This document shows, piece by piece, positions 24,998-32,442 of a stretch of DNA of 64,000 nucleotides. The translations under genes were made by a program, and so were the position numbers. A model generated the notes under the pieces. The model made no database searches. It worked only from the letters and a program-made list of their open reading frames with translations, and was not told where the DNA came from. The DNA comes from CBDBCU01 sp965242615 (lineage in GTDB: Bacteria > Chloroflexota > Dehalococcoidia > Lucifugimonadales > UBA3495), in contig CBDESR010000004.1 of assembly GCA_965242615.1 (NCBI GenBank), positions 434,001 through 498,000 of the forward strand, given 5' to 3'. Each line of letters begins with the position of its first letter. Position 1 is the first letter of the stretch.

Positions 24998-26254
24998 CTA
25001 GCGGTTCAGGGCTTGGGCCAGCATTTCGTCGTCCTCGATGACGGCGAAGTGCCAGTCGTGGGGTTTGACGGCGTTGGGGTTGCGGGCGGCGGCGAGTGCT
25101 TCCTCGGCGGCGTACACGATGTTGAAGTGGGTAACATCGCGGCCGCCCAAGCCGATGGTGCGGCCGAGGACAACGGGCGGGTTGGGCTGGCCGAAGAGGG
25201 CGCTGCGCAAGTCCTGATAGACGGCGGCGACGGTGTTGCGGTCGAGGACTACGGCGGCTTGGACATTTTGGAGGGCGTCGAGCAAATCCTCGCTAGGGAA
25301 GGGGCGGTAGGTACGAATTTTGACCAAGCCGACCGGCTTGCCTTGTTCCCGGAGCAGGTTGACAGCTAGGCGGGAGGTGGAGGACAGGGAGCCCATAGCG
25401 ACGATGGCGACTTGGGCGTCCTCCATTCGGTAGGTTTCAATGAGGCCGCCGTAGCCGCGGCCGGTGAGGTTGACATAATCCTGATGGGCCTGTTTGAGGC
25501 GGGCTTTGGCGGTGACGTTCAAGGCTGCGTCGAGTTGGTAGCGGCGTTCCATATATTCGCGCTCAACATCAATGTAGCCGTAGCCGCTCATGCGCTGGCC
25601 GCCGTAGTAGGCGGCGAAGTCGAGGTTTTTGATGAAGTCCACTTCCGGGGGGAGGACAAAGGGCGGGAGGAAAGCGTCGATGGCTTCCTGGGTTGGGGTC
25701 TCGACCGGGTAGCTGTTATGGGAGACTTCCCAACCGTCGTAGGTAACGAAGGCGGGGAGGAGGACATCCGGATCCTCGCTGACTTTGTAGGCTTGGAGGA
25801 CGGTATCCATTACATCCTGGGCGTTTTCGCAGTGGTAGTGCATCCAGTGAATATCCCGGTACATAATGGTGTCCTGGTCGTCGGAGCGGACGATGGCCGG
25901 GGGTTCCAGGGCGCGGTGGGCGACTACGACCACCATCGGGATGCGGGCGTAGGAGGCAAAGATGAGCTGCTGGGCGGCGATGAGCAGCCCTTCGGAGTTG
26001 GTGGCAAAGGAGCAGCGGGCGCCGGATTGGGTGGCGGTAATCTGGGCGTTCATCACGCTGCGCTCGTGTTCGAGTTCGATGACTTCGGCGGGGAGGTCGC
26101 CGCGCTGAATCATCCGGGAGAGTTCCTCGCCGACTTCGTCGGAGGGGCCGATGGGGAAGTAGCACAAGACCTGGATGCGGGCCAGTTTGAGGGCGTGGGC
26201 GGCCGCTTTGTTGCCGGTCAAAGCCTGGCGGCGGGCGGTGGGGGATGCAGTCAT
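24998..26254 (-). CDS. 2-oxoacid:ferredoxin oxidoreductase-like, alpha subunit (second cluster)
   Basis: A 418-residue alpha subunit of the PFOR superfamily. Where pyruvate enzymes have YPITPS and the first cluster has YPIRPY, it reads FPIGPSD (residues 33-39), so substrate binding should differ from both. The substrate Arg appears kept in AHRALEPP. The C-terminal domain II (VGLVKIRTYRPFPSEDL, VVLDRN) is intact. It lies between the beta gene (58 nt) and the gamma-delta gene (24 nt) of the cluster. Confidence 0.86.
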   Translation of the reverse strand: MTASPTARRQALTGNKAAAHALKLARIQVLCYFPIGPSDEVGEELSRMIQRGDLPAEVIELEHERSVMNAQITATQSGARCSFATNSEGLLIAAQQLIFASYARIPMVVVVAHRALEPPAIVRSDDQDTIMYRDIHWMHYHCENAQDVMDTVLQAYKVSEDPDVLLPAFVTYDGWEVSHNSYPVETPTQEAIDAFLPPFVLPPEVDFIKNLDFAAYYGGQRMSGYGYIDVEREYMERRYQLDAALNVTAKARLKQAHQDYVNLTGRGYGGLIETYRMEDAQVAIVAMGSLSSTSRLAVNLLREQGKPVGLVKIRTYRPFPSEDLLDALQNVQAAVVLDRNTVAAVYQDLRSALFGQPNPPVVLGRTIGLGGRDVTHFNIVYAAEEALAAARNPNAVKPHDWHFAVIEDDEMLAQALNR

Positions 26255-26278
26255 CGACGAGTCTCCTAGGGCGGGCGG

Positions 26279-27301
26279 TTAGAGGTTCAGCTGGAGGGGG
26301 GAGCGGTTGGAGAGTTCCGGGCGATGGGGGGCGGCGGTGATGTCGGTATAGTCGGGGTTGGCTTGGCGCACTTCATCCTCGTCAACCATAGTGAGGGCGC
26401 TGCCGACGCAGACTTCGGCGCAGATGCCGCAGCCGCGGCAGAAGTCCACATCGATGCGGTAGCCCTGATGGGGCAAATCCTGGCGGATGATAAAGCCGGT
26501 GCCGTCGGGACACATTACTTCGCTGATGCAGACGCCGGGGCAGATGCACTTGTTGTCCGCACAAACCGGCACTTTGTCGCGCCAGACGAAGGGGCTGCCC
26601 TGGCTGAAGCCGGGGAGCTTGTCGTAGCGGTCGAACTGGTAGTATTGGGGGAGGTCGGCGACATTGGCGTGGGTCAAGCGGGCGGGCTGACGGGCTACAT
26701 GGAACTTGACGCCGCCCAAGGCTTGGACGCTGTGGTACGCCTCGGTGGTGGCTTCGACATTGCGCGCGCCGACGGCGCCGGGAAAGGTATCCCGGATGGT
26801 GGCGAGCAGGGCGTCGAGGTCGATGGCTTCGGTGATGCGGGCGTAGGCGCCGAGGAGGGTTAAGCCGACCGGCGGGGGATTGCGGCGCAACAAGCGGCCG
26901 GCAATGCCGGTGGCGTCAACGGTGGCGACAACGCCGGTGAAGTCAAAGGGCAGGTCAATGTTCCCGGGGTGTTTGGGGGAGTTGACCAGGAGGACGCCGT
27001 GTTTCATCCGGCCGATGGCGTCGGCGATGAGTTCGTGGGTGTTCTGCTTCGCGGTGAGGAGGAGTTCCTCTTGGAAGACGATAACTTCGGAGGGGTGGTA
27101 GTTGGCGCAGCTGGCCATTACCTGGGAATCGGAGATTTTGACATAGTTAATGACGGGGCCGCTGCGGGCGCGGGTGCCGGGATAGACGTTGACCGACACG
27201 AACCAGCCCTGTTCGGCGTAGATTTTGGCGAGGGCTTCGCCGGCTTGGACGGAGCCCTGGCCGGACATACAGAGGAGGTTTAATTCGGTGGTTTGCGGCA
27301 T
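26279..27301 (-). CDS. 2-oxoacid:ferredoxin oxidoreductase-like, fused gamma-delta subunit (second cluster)
   Basis: A 340-residue fusion of a gamma domain (about 5-190, MSGQGSVQAGEALAK then PGTRARSGPV) to a Cys-rich region. One canonical-looking cluster site is Cys288-291-294-298 (CRGCGICAEVC), but the usual Pro after the fourth Cys is Val. The other site is atypical: Cys247, 252, 254, 258 and 264, with spacing C-x4-C-x-C-x3-C-x5-C. It may bind a different Fe-S cluster or another metal. It is the first gene of the cluster, with AGGAGGT before the ATG. Electron acceptor is presumed ferredoxin. Confidence 0.82.
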   Translation of the reverse strand: MPQTTELNLLCMSGQGSVQAGEALAKIYAEQGWFVSVNVYPGTRARSGPVINYVKISDSQVMASCANYHPSEVIVFQEELLLTAKQNTHELIADAIGRMKHGVLLVNSPKHPGNIDLPFDFTGVVATVDATGIAGRLLRRNPPPVGLTLLGAYARITEAIDLDALLATIRDTFPGAVGARNVEATTEAYHSVQALGGVKFHVARQPARLTHANVADLPQYYQFDRYDKLPGFSQGSPFVWRDKVPVCADNKCICPGVCISEVMCPDGTGFIIRQDLPHQGYRIDVDFCRGCGICAEVCVGSALTMVDEDEVRQANPDYTDITAAPHRPELSNRSPLQLNL

Positions 27302-27526
27302 TGGGTACCTCCTGAGGGACTTGGCTTGGTGTAAAGACGGGGCAAGGGTTGTTGGGGTTATTCTACGCTACCGGGGCGGTTGAATCAACTGGGGGAGAGA
27401 TGGGAGATGGCGGCGGTCTTTAGGGGCGGCGTTGCCGGCGGCTGCTACGGGGGGCTATGATGAAACAGACCGGCTGGGAGCCGGGCGGTTAGAAGTAGCG
27501 AGGGTTGGACGGGAGAAGCCTGGGAT

Positions 27527-28669
27527 ATGGCGAAGTTCAAGGGCAAGGCGGGGCCGGCGATTTTTACGGCGTTGGCGTTGGCTTTGTTGGCTTGCACGGT
27601 TGCGGAGGCGCCGGCGGCAAGTCCGGCGGGGCCGTTTAATGCGGTCATTGCGAAGTGGCACAACAACCACGCGGCCGCTATTGCCATCAGCTACGACATA
27701 GTTGTGCGGCCGGAATGGGTGGCGGAAGTTAATGAGTACGCGCGGGAGCAGGGCGTGGTACTGGACTATGAGGTGGTGACCGGCTATCCGTATGGGGGGG
27801 ATGCGCCGGTTTTCAGCGGGGCGGAGGATGCGAAGTTGGCTTATCTGAAGTCGGAACTGCTGCCGCAAGGGTTTGGCTATTTCGGGCATGGGCATAATCA
27901 TATTGACCATGACGAACTAGCTTATTCGGACGCCTTGGAGTCCTTTCAGACCTGCTATGAGGTGATGGAGGGTTGGGGGCTAAAGCCGGTGGCGTACGCT
28001 TATCCGCGCAATGGGGGGCAGGAAAGGGAGACCCAACAGGCGCTGGCGGATGCCGGGTTTCTCAGCGGGCGGCTGATAACTACCCGGGAAAGGGATTTCT
28101 ACCATTTGGCCGATGATGAGTTGGCTCCGGAGAATTGGTTTGCTTTGGGGTCGGTGGAGATGCAAAGCCGGGAGTTTGACAATTGCGGGGCTTGCGTCAA
28201 TGACAATGGGGAGTTGGTGCCGATTTTGGACAAAGCACTGGAGCGGGGGGCGTGGGTGATTTTGACTTACCATAATATCGGCCGGCCGGAGGGCTGGGGC
28301 TGGTATGACGGGGAGGAGTTCAAGAAGGATGTAAGGGCGGTGGCGGGGCGGGATTTTTGGAAGGGGACGCTGAATGACATAACGCTTTATGCGCGGGAAC
28401 GGGAAAGGGCGGCTATAGGGATTGCCACGGTGGGGGATTATGGGACGGCGGCCGGATGGGTGGAGCTTACCTTGACTGACGGTTTGGACAATGGGCGCTT
28501 TGACCAGCCGTTGACGGTATTGTTCGAGCAGCCGGCGGAGTGGGTGGGAAGGGTTTTCACGGTAGTTCAGGAGGGGGAAATGGTGGGGGAGTTCAGCTTT
28601 GACACGCGGCGGGCGATGATTTCGCTGCAACCTAATGAGCGGCCGTATGTGCTGCGGCTTAAACCTTAA
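27527..28669 (+). CDS. Polysaccharide-deacetylase-like lipoprotein
   Basis: A 380-residue exported protein. The N-terminal signal ends with a lipobox (ALLAC, Cys23). The body resembles the NodB/polysaccharide deacetylase fold: AIAISYD with a metal Asp, GHGHNHIDHD with His ligands and AYAYPRNGG as the later motif. A C-terminal beta-rich extension (from about residue 290) may bind carbohydrate. Likely substrates are cell-surface polysaccharides, although some members of this fold act on other N-acyl groups. It is divergent from the second oxidoreductase cluster. The ribosome site is weak. Confidence 0.78.
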   Translation: MAKFKGKAGPAIFTALALALLACTVAEAPAASPAGPFNAVIAKWHNNHAAAIAISYDIVVRPEWVAEVNEYAREQGVVLDYEVVTGYPYGGDAPVFSGAEDAKLAYLKSELLPQGFGYFGHGHNHIDHDELAYSDALESFQTCYEVMEGWGLKPVAYAYPRNGGQERETQQALADAGFLSGRLITTRERDFYHLADDELAPENWFALGSVEMQSREFDNCGACVNDNGELVPILDKALERGAWVILTYHNIGRPEGWGWYDGEEFKKDVRAVAGRDFWKGTLNDITLYARERERAAIGIATVGDYGTAAGWVELTLTDGLDNGRFDQPLTVLFEQPAEWVGRVFTVVQEGEMVGEFSFDTRRAMISLQPNERPYVLRLKP

Positions 28670-28710
28670 CTTGCCCTTATGTGCCAAGCAGGAGTTAAGG
28701 GCGGGCATTT

Positions 28711-28760
28711 TAGATTCCTCCCTTTGGTCGGAATGACATGGGGGCGGTCGGAATGACATA
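28711..28760. repeat. REP-like repeat, CGGAATGACAT type
   Basis: AGATTCC, a spacer, then TCGGAATGACAT followed by a second GGTCGGAATGACATA. It is the same intergenic family as at 5446, 5624 and 8298, placed just after the deacetylase gene. Confidence 0.75.
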
Positions 28761-28808
28761 GCTATAGTGTCAGTTATCCGGGGCGTCAATAATTAGCGTG
28801 AACACGGC

Positions 28809-29156
28809 CTAGGTTCCGGGGGTCTGATTGGACAAAGGGAGGGCAATGGTTACCCGGGGGATGGTGCTGGATACCCGGGTGGTGTGGCCCTGGCCGGTCA
28901 AGTCCTCGACGAGCATCACTTGGCCGGGGCCGATTTTATGGACGGAGCCGTCGCCGAGGCCGATTTCCCCTTCGCCGGAGAGGGTGATGATGTAGTTGCG
29001 GCGGGATTCTACGTGCCAGTCGCTGAACTGGCCGGGCGGTTGGATCCGAAAGCGGATGCTTTCGATTTCAGTTAGCGATGCCGGGTTGGGGAAGGTGTCG
29101 GTTTCGAGTTCGTCGAGGTGGGATTGGCCGTCGGGGCCGGTGTAGATGCGGGTGAT
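28809..29156 (-). CDS. Cupin-domain protein with uncertain 5' end
   Basis: About 115 residues of a single-domain cupin. It reads TRIYTGPDGQSH, FSDWHVESRRNYIITLSGEGEI, GDGSVHKIGPGQVMLVEDLTGQGH. The fold is a double-stranded beta helix, often metal-binding and acting as an isomerase, dioxygenase or sensor. No ATG, GTG or TTG lies in frame at the expected start. The frame can begin at an ATC (29156), which abuts the end of a 24-bp inverted repeat (29158-29181). An ATG at 29170 inside that repeat is in the +1 frame and would fit after a one-base change. So the start has probably been disturbed by the neighbouring HNH cassette. Confidence 0.65.
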   Translation of the reverse strand: MTRIYTGPDGQSHLDELETDTFPNPASLTEIESIRFRIQPPGQFSDWHVESRRNYIITLSGEGEIGLGDGSVHKIGPGQVMLVEDLTGQGHTTRVSSTIPRVTIALPLSNQTPGT

Positions 29157-29157
29157 G

Positions 29158-29181
29158 GGTTCTGTCGCATTTTGCTGGGGG
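29158..29181 (+). repeat. 24-bp terminal inverted repeat, left copy
   Basis: Identical in reverse complement to 29650-29673. It borders the cupin coding region. Confidence 0.9.
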
Positions 29182-29187
29182 AAGTAG

Positions 29188-29625
29188 ATGATGAGTAAAA
29201 AACGAGCGGAGTTCGTTTCCCTGATGGGGCCGGCGGAGCCGTTGACCGGCTGCCGGGAGTGGCAGGGAGAAGTAGGGCCGCTGTTTCCCGGTATTGCCGG
29301 CTTGGAATATGCCGTCTTTGACTGGTATGGCCGGCGGCGGCTTGCCATTGAAATCGCGTGGAAGTTGTTTCGCGGGCCGGTTCCGCGAAACCCGTTGCTG
29401 TTGGTATCCAACACCTGCGGCAACAATTCCTGCGTGTCGGTCGGTCATCTCTGCCTGCACCGGTTGGAGCCGGTGGACGGCGGGTATTGGCAACTGCCAC
29501 GCGGCCGGCCGGCTTATCCGGCGGATGAAATCGCCGCATATCGGGAGGAGCATAGCCTGGCGGAGACGATGGCGGCGTTCAGTTGTAGCCGGGCGACGGT
29601 ATATCGGGCGGTGTCTCAAAAATAA
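29188..29625 (+). CDS. HNH-like protein with C-terminal HTH
   Basis: A 145-residue protein. The middle part (IAWKLFRGPVPRNPLLLVSN, then TCGNNSCVSVGHLCLH) follows the layout of phage and intron HNH nucleases, in which an HRCDNPxCVNPxHL segment forms the beta-beta-alpha metal site. Here the first His is Asn and the pattern is eroded, so catalysis is doubtful. The C-terminus (DEIAAYREEHSLAETMAAF then CSRATVYRAVSQK) is a resolvase-type HTH. GGGGGAAG before the ATG lies partly in the inverted repeat. It is transcribed divergently from the cupin gene. Confidence 0.68.
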   Translation: MMSKKRAEFVSLMGPAEPLTGCREWQGEVGPLFPGIAGLEYAVFDWYGRRRLAIEIAWKLFRGPVPRNPLLLVSNTCGNNSCVSVGHLCLHRLEPVDGGYWQLPRGRPAYPADEIAAYREEHSLAETMAAFSCSRATVYRAVSQK

Positions 29626-29650
29626 ACCTTGTTTTTAATTTTGAGACACC
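29610..29650. terminator. Stem-loop at the end of the HNH gene
   Basis: A 12-bp perfect stem (29610-29621 with 29639-29650) encloses the stop codon and a T-rich loop. It abuts the right inverted repeat. It may end transcription from either side. Confidence 0.6.
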
Positions 29651-29673
29651 CCCCAGCAAAATGCGACAGAACC
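29650..29673 (-). repeat. 24-bp terminal inverted repeat, right copy
   Basis: Exact reverse complement of 29158-29181, 28 nt before the end of the NucS-like gene. Confidence 0.9.
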
Positions 29674-29700
29674 GGGTGATGAGCATGGGGGCGGCTCCAT

Positions 29701-30759
29701 TTAGCTGGCTTCGTTCTTTGCTTGGTAGGCGGCATTGACCTTTTCGGTCAGCTCCGTTAGAACCTCCCGGCGGCTTTCCCAATCCTCAACAGAGTTGAGG
29801 GGGAATATAACCTCGTAATCCACTCGGTCCGTATGCGGAGCGTTTGCAGACACCGGGCTGTCGAACGGGATCCGCCCCTTGAGACAGTTAAACTCGTCTA
29901 ATACGAGGTCAACGGCTACCGGGTGGAAGCCCACCTTAATTCCCTCATTCTCCCCATCGAGGTCGATGAAAGCGTACGCGCCGCCAGACAGCCTGAAGTT
30001 CCGTCGGGATTTTGCGGCCACACTAGCGGACTCGGATTGGAAGCGCAAAGACCGCCTGAACATCTCGCGCACACCATTAACCAGTTCGGTCACACCCAAG
30101 GCCGCGGCGCGCTCGTCATAAATCCGCAACTTTTCCTGCCTACTAGGACGCTTGGCATTGCTAACCGGCACCGAAGTGACATTCGCTGCCCTTCCCTCCA
30201 CTTGCTTGCCAAGCAAAGTCTTGCCCTCGGAGATAAAACCGTGGAAGGTGAGCAGGGATATGTCAACGCCGGTATTGGACAGGAACTCCACCATTCGGCT
30301 GGTAGCATCATCAGCACCCAAACCGACCAGAACCATCCGAGGCGGCAATAGAGAATCTAGGTCTCGCTCAGGGAACTGATTTGAGAACCACTCCTCGAGG
30401 TCGTCAATTTTCTGGATGCCGTGTTGACCGGAACGGGTAGAAATATGCCGGGTCAGATCCTCGAGTCCCTTAGCGGCAAGGTCAGAGGTATAGTCAATTA
30501 CCTGAGCCACCGCATCCCGGGAAAGGGTGCCGCGTTTCAGCTCAAAGACGACAAGTTTGCCGGCCTCATCCACCCCCAGCAAATCCAGCGGCCCACCCTG
30601 AGTGGGGGTCTGGCGACCAACCAAAGTCAAGCCGGACATAAGCAGGCCCGGATTTGAGACGAGGGTATCCTCAAGGATTTTCTCGGTTTCGGCTTTTTCC
30701 GCGCGTTCCAACTCCACTGCCTTGGAACCTTCAATCGCCCAAATTTTGACCTCGTCCAT
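29701..30759 (-). CDS. NucS/DUF91-like endonuclease-family protein
   Basis: A 352-residue protein. The N-terminal 110 residues (ETEKILEDTLVSNPGLL, VGRQTPTQGGPLDLLGVD, LVVFELKRGTLSRDAVAQVIDY) carry a PD-(D/E)XK active site: Asp in LDLL, then Glu and Lys in ELK, as in NucS and related DUF91 nucleases. The C-terminal two-thirds is not recognised; it has a beta-rich section (AYAFIDLDGENEGIKVGF). Role in mismatch or flap DNA cleavage is a family guess. The ATG is preceded by GGAGACGAGG. It sits between the HNH cassette and the tRNA genes. Confidence 0.8.
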   Translation of the reverse strand: MDEVKIWAIEGSKAVELERAEKAETEKILEDTLVSNPGLLMSGLTLVGRQTPTQGGPLDLLGVDEAGKLVVFELKRGTLSRDAVAQVIDYTSDLAAKGLEDLTRHISTRSGQHGIQKIDDLEEWFSNQFPERDLDSLLPPRMVLVGLGADDATSRMVEFLSNTGVDISLLTFHGFISEGKTLLGKQVEGRAANVTSVPVSNAKRPSRQEKLRIYDERAAALGVTELVNGVREMFRRSLRFQSESASVAAKSRRNFRLSGGAYAFIDLDGENEGIKVGFHPVAVDLVLDEFNCLKGRIPFDSPVSANAPHTDRVDYEVIFPLNSVEDWESRREVLTELTEKVNAAYQAKNEAS

Positions 30760-30784
30760 ATCCTCGTCTCCTCTAATGAGTGAA

Positions 30785-30861
30785 TGGTGGGCAGTACTGG
30801 ACTCGAACCAGTGGCCTCCTGCGTGTAAAGCAGGCGCTCTAACCGTCTGAGCTAACCGCCC
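30785..30861 (-). tRNA. tRNA-Val (anticodon TAC)
   Basis: The minus strand folds as a cloverleaf: acceptor GGGCGGT with ACTGCCC, anticodon loop TTTACAC on a CCTGC/GCAGG stem, T loop GGTTCGAGTCC, discriminator A and encoded CCA. Confidence 0.95.
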
Positions 30862-30951
30862 TTAGGGGTGGACTGCCGGATGCCGCCGGTGGGGCGGGCC
30901 GGGGATGGCGGAGTTGACATAAGGAAAATCCGCTGTGGGTTGGTAAGGAAG

Positions 30952-31027
30952 TGGCGCGCTTGGCGGGATTCGAACCCACGACCTTTGCCTCCGCAGGGCA
31001 ACGCTCTCTCCACTGAGCTACAAGCGC
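30952..31027 (-). tRNA. tRNA-Arg (anticodon GCG)
   Basis: Acceptor GCGCTTG with CAAGCGC, anticodon loop CTGCGGA on a TTGCC/GGCAA stem, GGTTCGAATCC T loop and encoded CCA. Confidence 0.95.
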
Positions 31028-31104
31028 GAATTTGCCGGGTATATTTCTCTTAACCGGCCCTTTAACCGTCGGGGCTAGTGGCCGCCGGGGATGACCGGGA
31101 AAGG

Positions 31105-31190
31105 TGGTGCCGAGGGAGGGATTTGAACCCACACGTCCATAAGGACACTGCGCCCTGAACGCAGCGCGTCTGCCGTTTCGCCACCTCGGC
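31105..31190 (-). tRNA. tRNA-Leu (anticodon CAG)
   Basis: Acceptor GCCGAGG with CCTCGGC, anticodon loop TTCAGGG on CTGCG/CGCAG, a long variable arm as expected for Leu, GGTTCAAATCC T loop and encoded CCA. Confidence 0.95.
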
Positions 31191-31238
31191 ACGGTGGACG
31201 GGAACCGGGGCGTCAGACGGGTCGCCGTCGGTTCGGGA

Positions 31239-31314
31239 TGGTGGGCGATGGAGGATTTGAACCTCCGGCCTCCTCGGTGTGAACGAGGCGCTCTAACCGC
31301 TGAGCTAACCGCCC
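31239..31314 (-). tRNA. tRNA-Val (anticodon CAC)
   Basis: Acceptor GGGCGGT with ATCGCCC, anticodon loop TTCACAC on CCTCG/CGAGG, GGTTCAAATCC T loop and encoded CCA. It is the first of four tRNA genes in minus-strand order (Val, Leu, Arg, Val). Confidence 0.95.
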
Positions 31315-31419
31315 GCCGCTTGCTCTGGATTATCCATTATAGGCAATTCCGGCGGAAAGCGCAACCCTGAAAAGGGCATTTGTCGGGGGCAATTCGGTTT
31401 TTCGGTTGGCTCAATTTGC

Positions 31420-32169
31420 TTACTGGGCGGTCATTCCGCCGTCAATGACCAGTTCACTGCCGGTTACGAAAGAGGATTCGTCGGAGGCGAGGTACAGGAT
31501 GCCGGCGGCGATGTCCTCGGGGGTACCCATCCGGCCTAACGGGGTGCGGCTGATTCGCAGGTGGTGGACTTCGGGCAGGGCGTGGCTGGCGGCGGTCATG
31601 GGGCTGTCCACGAAGCCGGGATGCACGGAGTTGACCCGGATGTGGTCGGCGGCGTACTGGATGGCGGCGGCTTTGGTCAGGATACGGACGGCGCCTTTGG
31701 AGGCGTGGTAGGCGGCGGAGGTTTCGCTGCCGATGATGCCGTAGATGGATGAAATGTTGATGATGGAGCCGCCGCCGGCTTTGCGCAGTTCGGGGATGGC
31801 GGACTTGATGCCGAGGAACACGCCTTTGCCGTTAATTTCCAGCACCCGATCCCAAGTGGCGACATCGGTTTCGGCGACGGCGGCGCGGCCGCTGATGCCG
31901 GCGTTGTTGACCAGGATGTCGAGTTTGCCGTAGGCGGCGACGGTGGCGGCAATGACTTGCTGCCAGTTTTCGGGGCGGGCGACATCGAGGGGGATGAAAG
32001 TCGCCCGGCCGCCGGCCGCAACAATCGGCGCCGCCGTTTCCCGGCCCTCTTTTTCCAGGACATCGCCGAGGACGACAGCGGCGCCTTCTTGGGCCAGCAG
32101 TTTGGCGGTGGCCGCGCCGATGCCGCGGGCGGCGCCGCTGACTAGTGCTACTTTTCCGGCAACGCGCAT
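31420..32169 (-). CDS. Short-chain dehydrogenase/reductase
   Basis: A 249-residue classical SDR. Motifs: SGAARGIG, PLDVARPENW, LVNNAGI, ISSIYGI with the catalytic Ser, YHASK with Tyr and Lys, VHPGFVDSPM and the C-terminal GSELVIDGGMTAQ. The pattern is closest to hydroxysteroid or cyclic-alcohol dehydrogenases, with NAD preferred because of an acidic residue after beta-2 (LGDVLE). AAGGAGG precedes the ATG. Its 5' flank is the left att region of the integrated element, so integration may have altered its promoter. Confidence 0.9.
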   Translation of the reverse strand: MRVAGKVALVSGAARGIGAATAKLLAQEGAAVVLGDVLEKEGRETAAPIVAAGGRATFIPLDVARPENWQQVIAATVAAYGKLDILVNNAGISGRAAVAETDVATWDRVLEINGKGVFLGIKSAIPELRKAGGGSIINISSIYGIIGSETSAAYHASKGAVRILTKAAAIQYAADHIRVNSVHPGFVDSPMTAASHALPEVHHLRISRTPLGRMGTPEDIAAGILYLASDESSFVTGSELVIDGGMTAQ

Positions 32170-32241
32170 ATTTGGACCTCCTTATGCCATTTTTCTGAAG
32201 TTGCTAGTTATGTAAAGAGATTTCCGAAAATGCCTACCCGT

Positions 32242-32258
32242 ACTCTACATAACAACCC
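32242..32258 (+). repeat. Left 17-bp direct repeat (attL core)
   Basis: ACTCTACATAACAACCC, identical to 36742-36758. Its TACATAAC pairs as an inverted repeat with GTTATGTA at 32207-32214. Confidence 0.85.
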
Positions 32259-32279
32259 GTTGTCAATACAACGGGTTGT
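32252..32279. repeat. 12-bp inverted repeat with 4-nt spacer at attL
   Basis: ACAACCCGTTGT, CAAT, then ACAACGGGTTGT. Its left arm overlaps the direct repeat. An eroded version is seen to the right of attR. It may be a recombinase arm or core site. Confidence 0.8.
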
Positions 32280-32304
32280 GAAATGCCCCCTTTAGAAGGG
32301 TCAT

Positions 32305-32336
32305 GGCAACATCAGAGTTCCAGCTCTGATGTTGCC
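32305..32336. repeat. 13-bp inverted repeat upstream of the rep gene
   Basis: A perfect 13-bp stem (32305-32317 with 32324-32336) with a 6-nt loop. It is in the leader of the Rep-like gene; it may be an initiator-binding site or a leader RNA structure. Confidence 0.75.
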
Positions 32337-32407
32337 CCAACGAACACGCTTGACCAATAAGCGGCCGTCGGTTTTATGCCCAGCATAGGGCAGATTTTAC
32401 CAAACCG

Positions 32408-32442
32408 CTCCTTGTCAAGCAAGACCTGGCAAGGAGTTTTTT
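32408..32442 (+). terminator. Attenuator-like hairpin overlapping the rep ribosome site
   Basis: CTCCTTG (32408-32414) pairs with CAAGGAG (32430-32436), followed by six T and then the GTG start. AAGGAG of the 3' arm is the Shine-Dalgarno. Closure would stop transcription and hide the ribosome site. Plasmid rep genes are often controlled by such leaders. Confidence 0.7.

Larger units (their letters stand above)
29158..29673. mobile_element. HNH-like gene flanked by a perfect 24-bp inverted repeat
   Basis: A 24-bp sequence at 29158-29181 is repeated exactly in inverted orientation at 29650-29673. Between them is a single gene (29188-29625) and a hairpin (29610-29621 with 29639-29650). The left repeat meets the start of the cupin gene and contains part of the ribosome site of the HNH gene. 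No transposase is present. I read it as a small self-contained cassette, possibly spread by the encoded endonuclease or acted on in trans. It may instead be a rearrangement by-product. Confidence 0.55.

Noticed and set aside
30785..31314. tRNA genes as the integration site of the 4.5-kb element
   Set aside because: The direct repeats do not match any of the four tRNA 3' ends; the SDR gene lies between them and the element.
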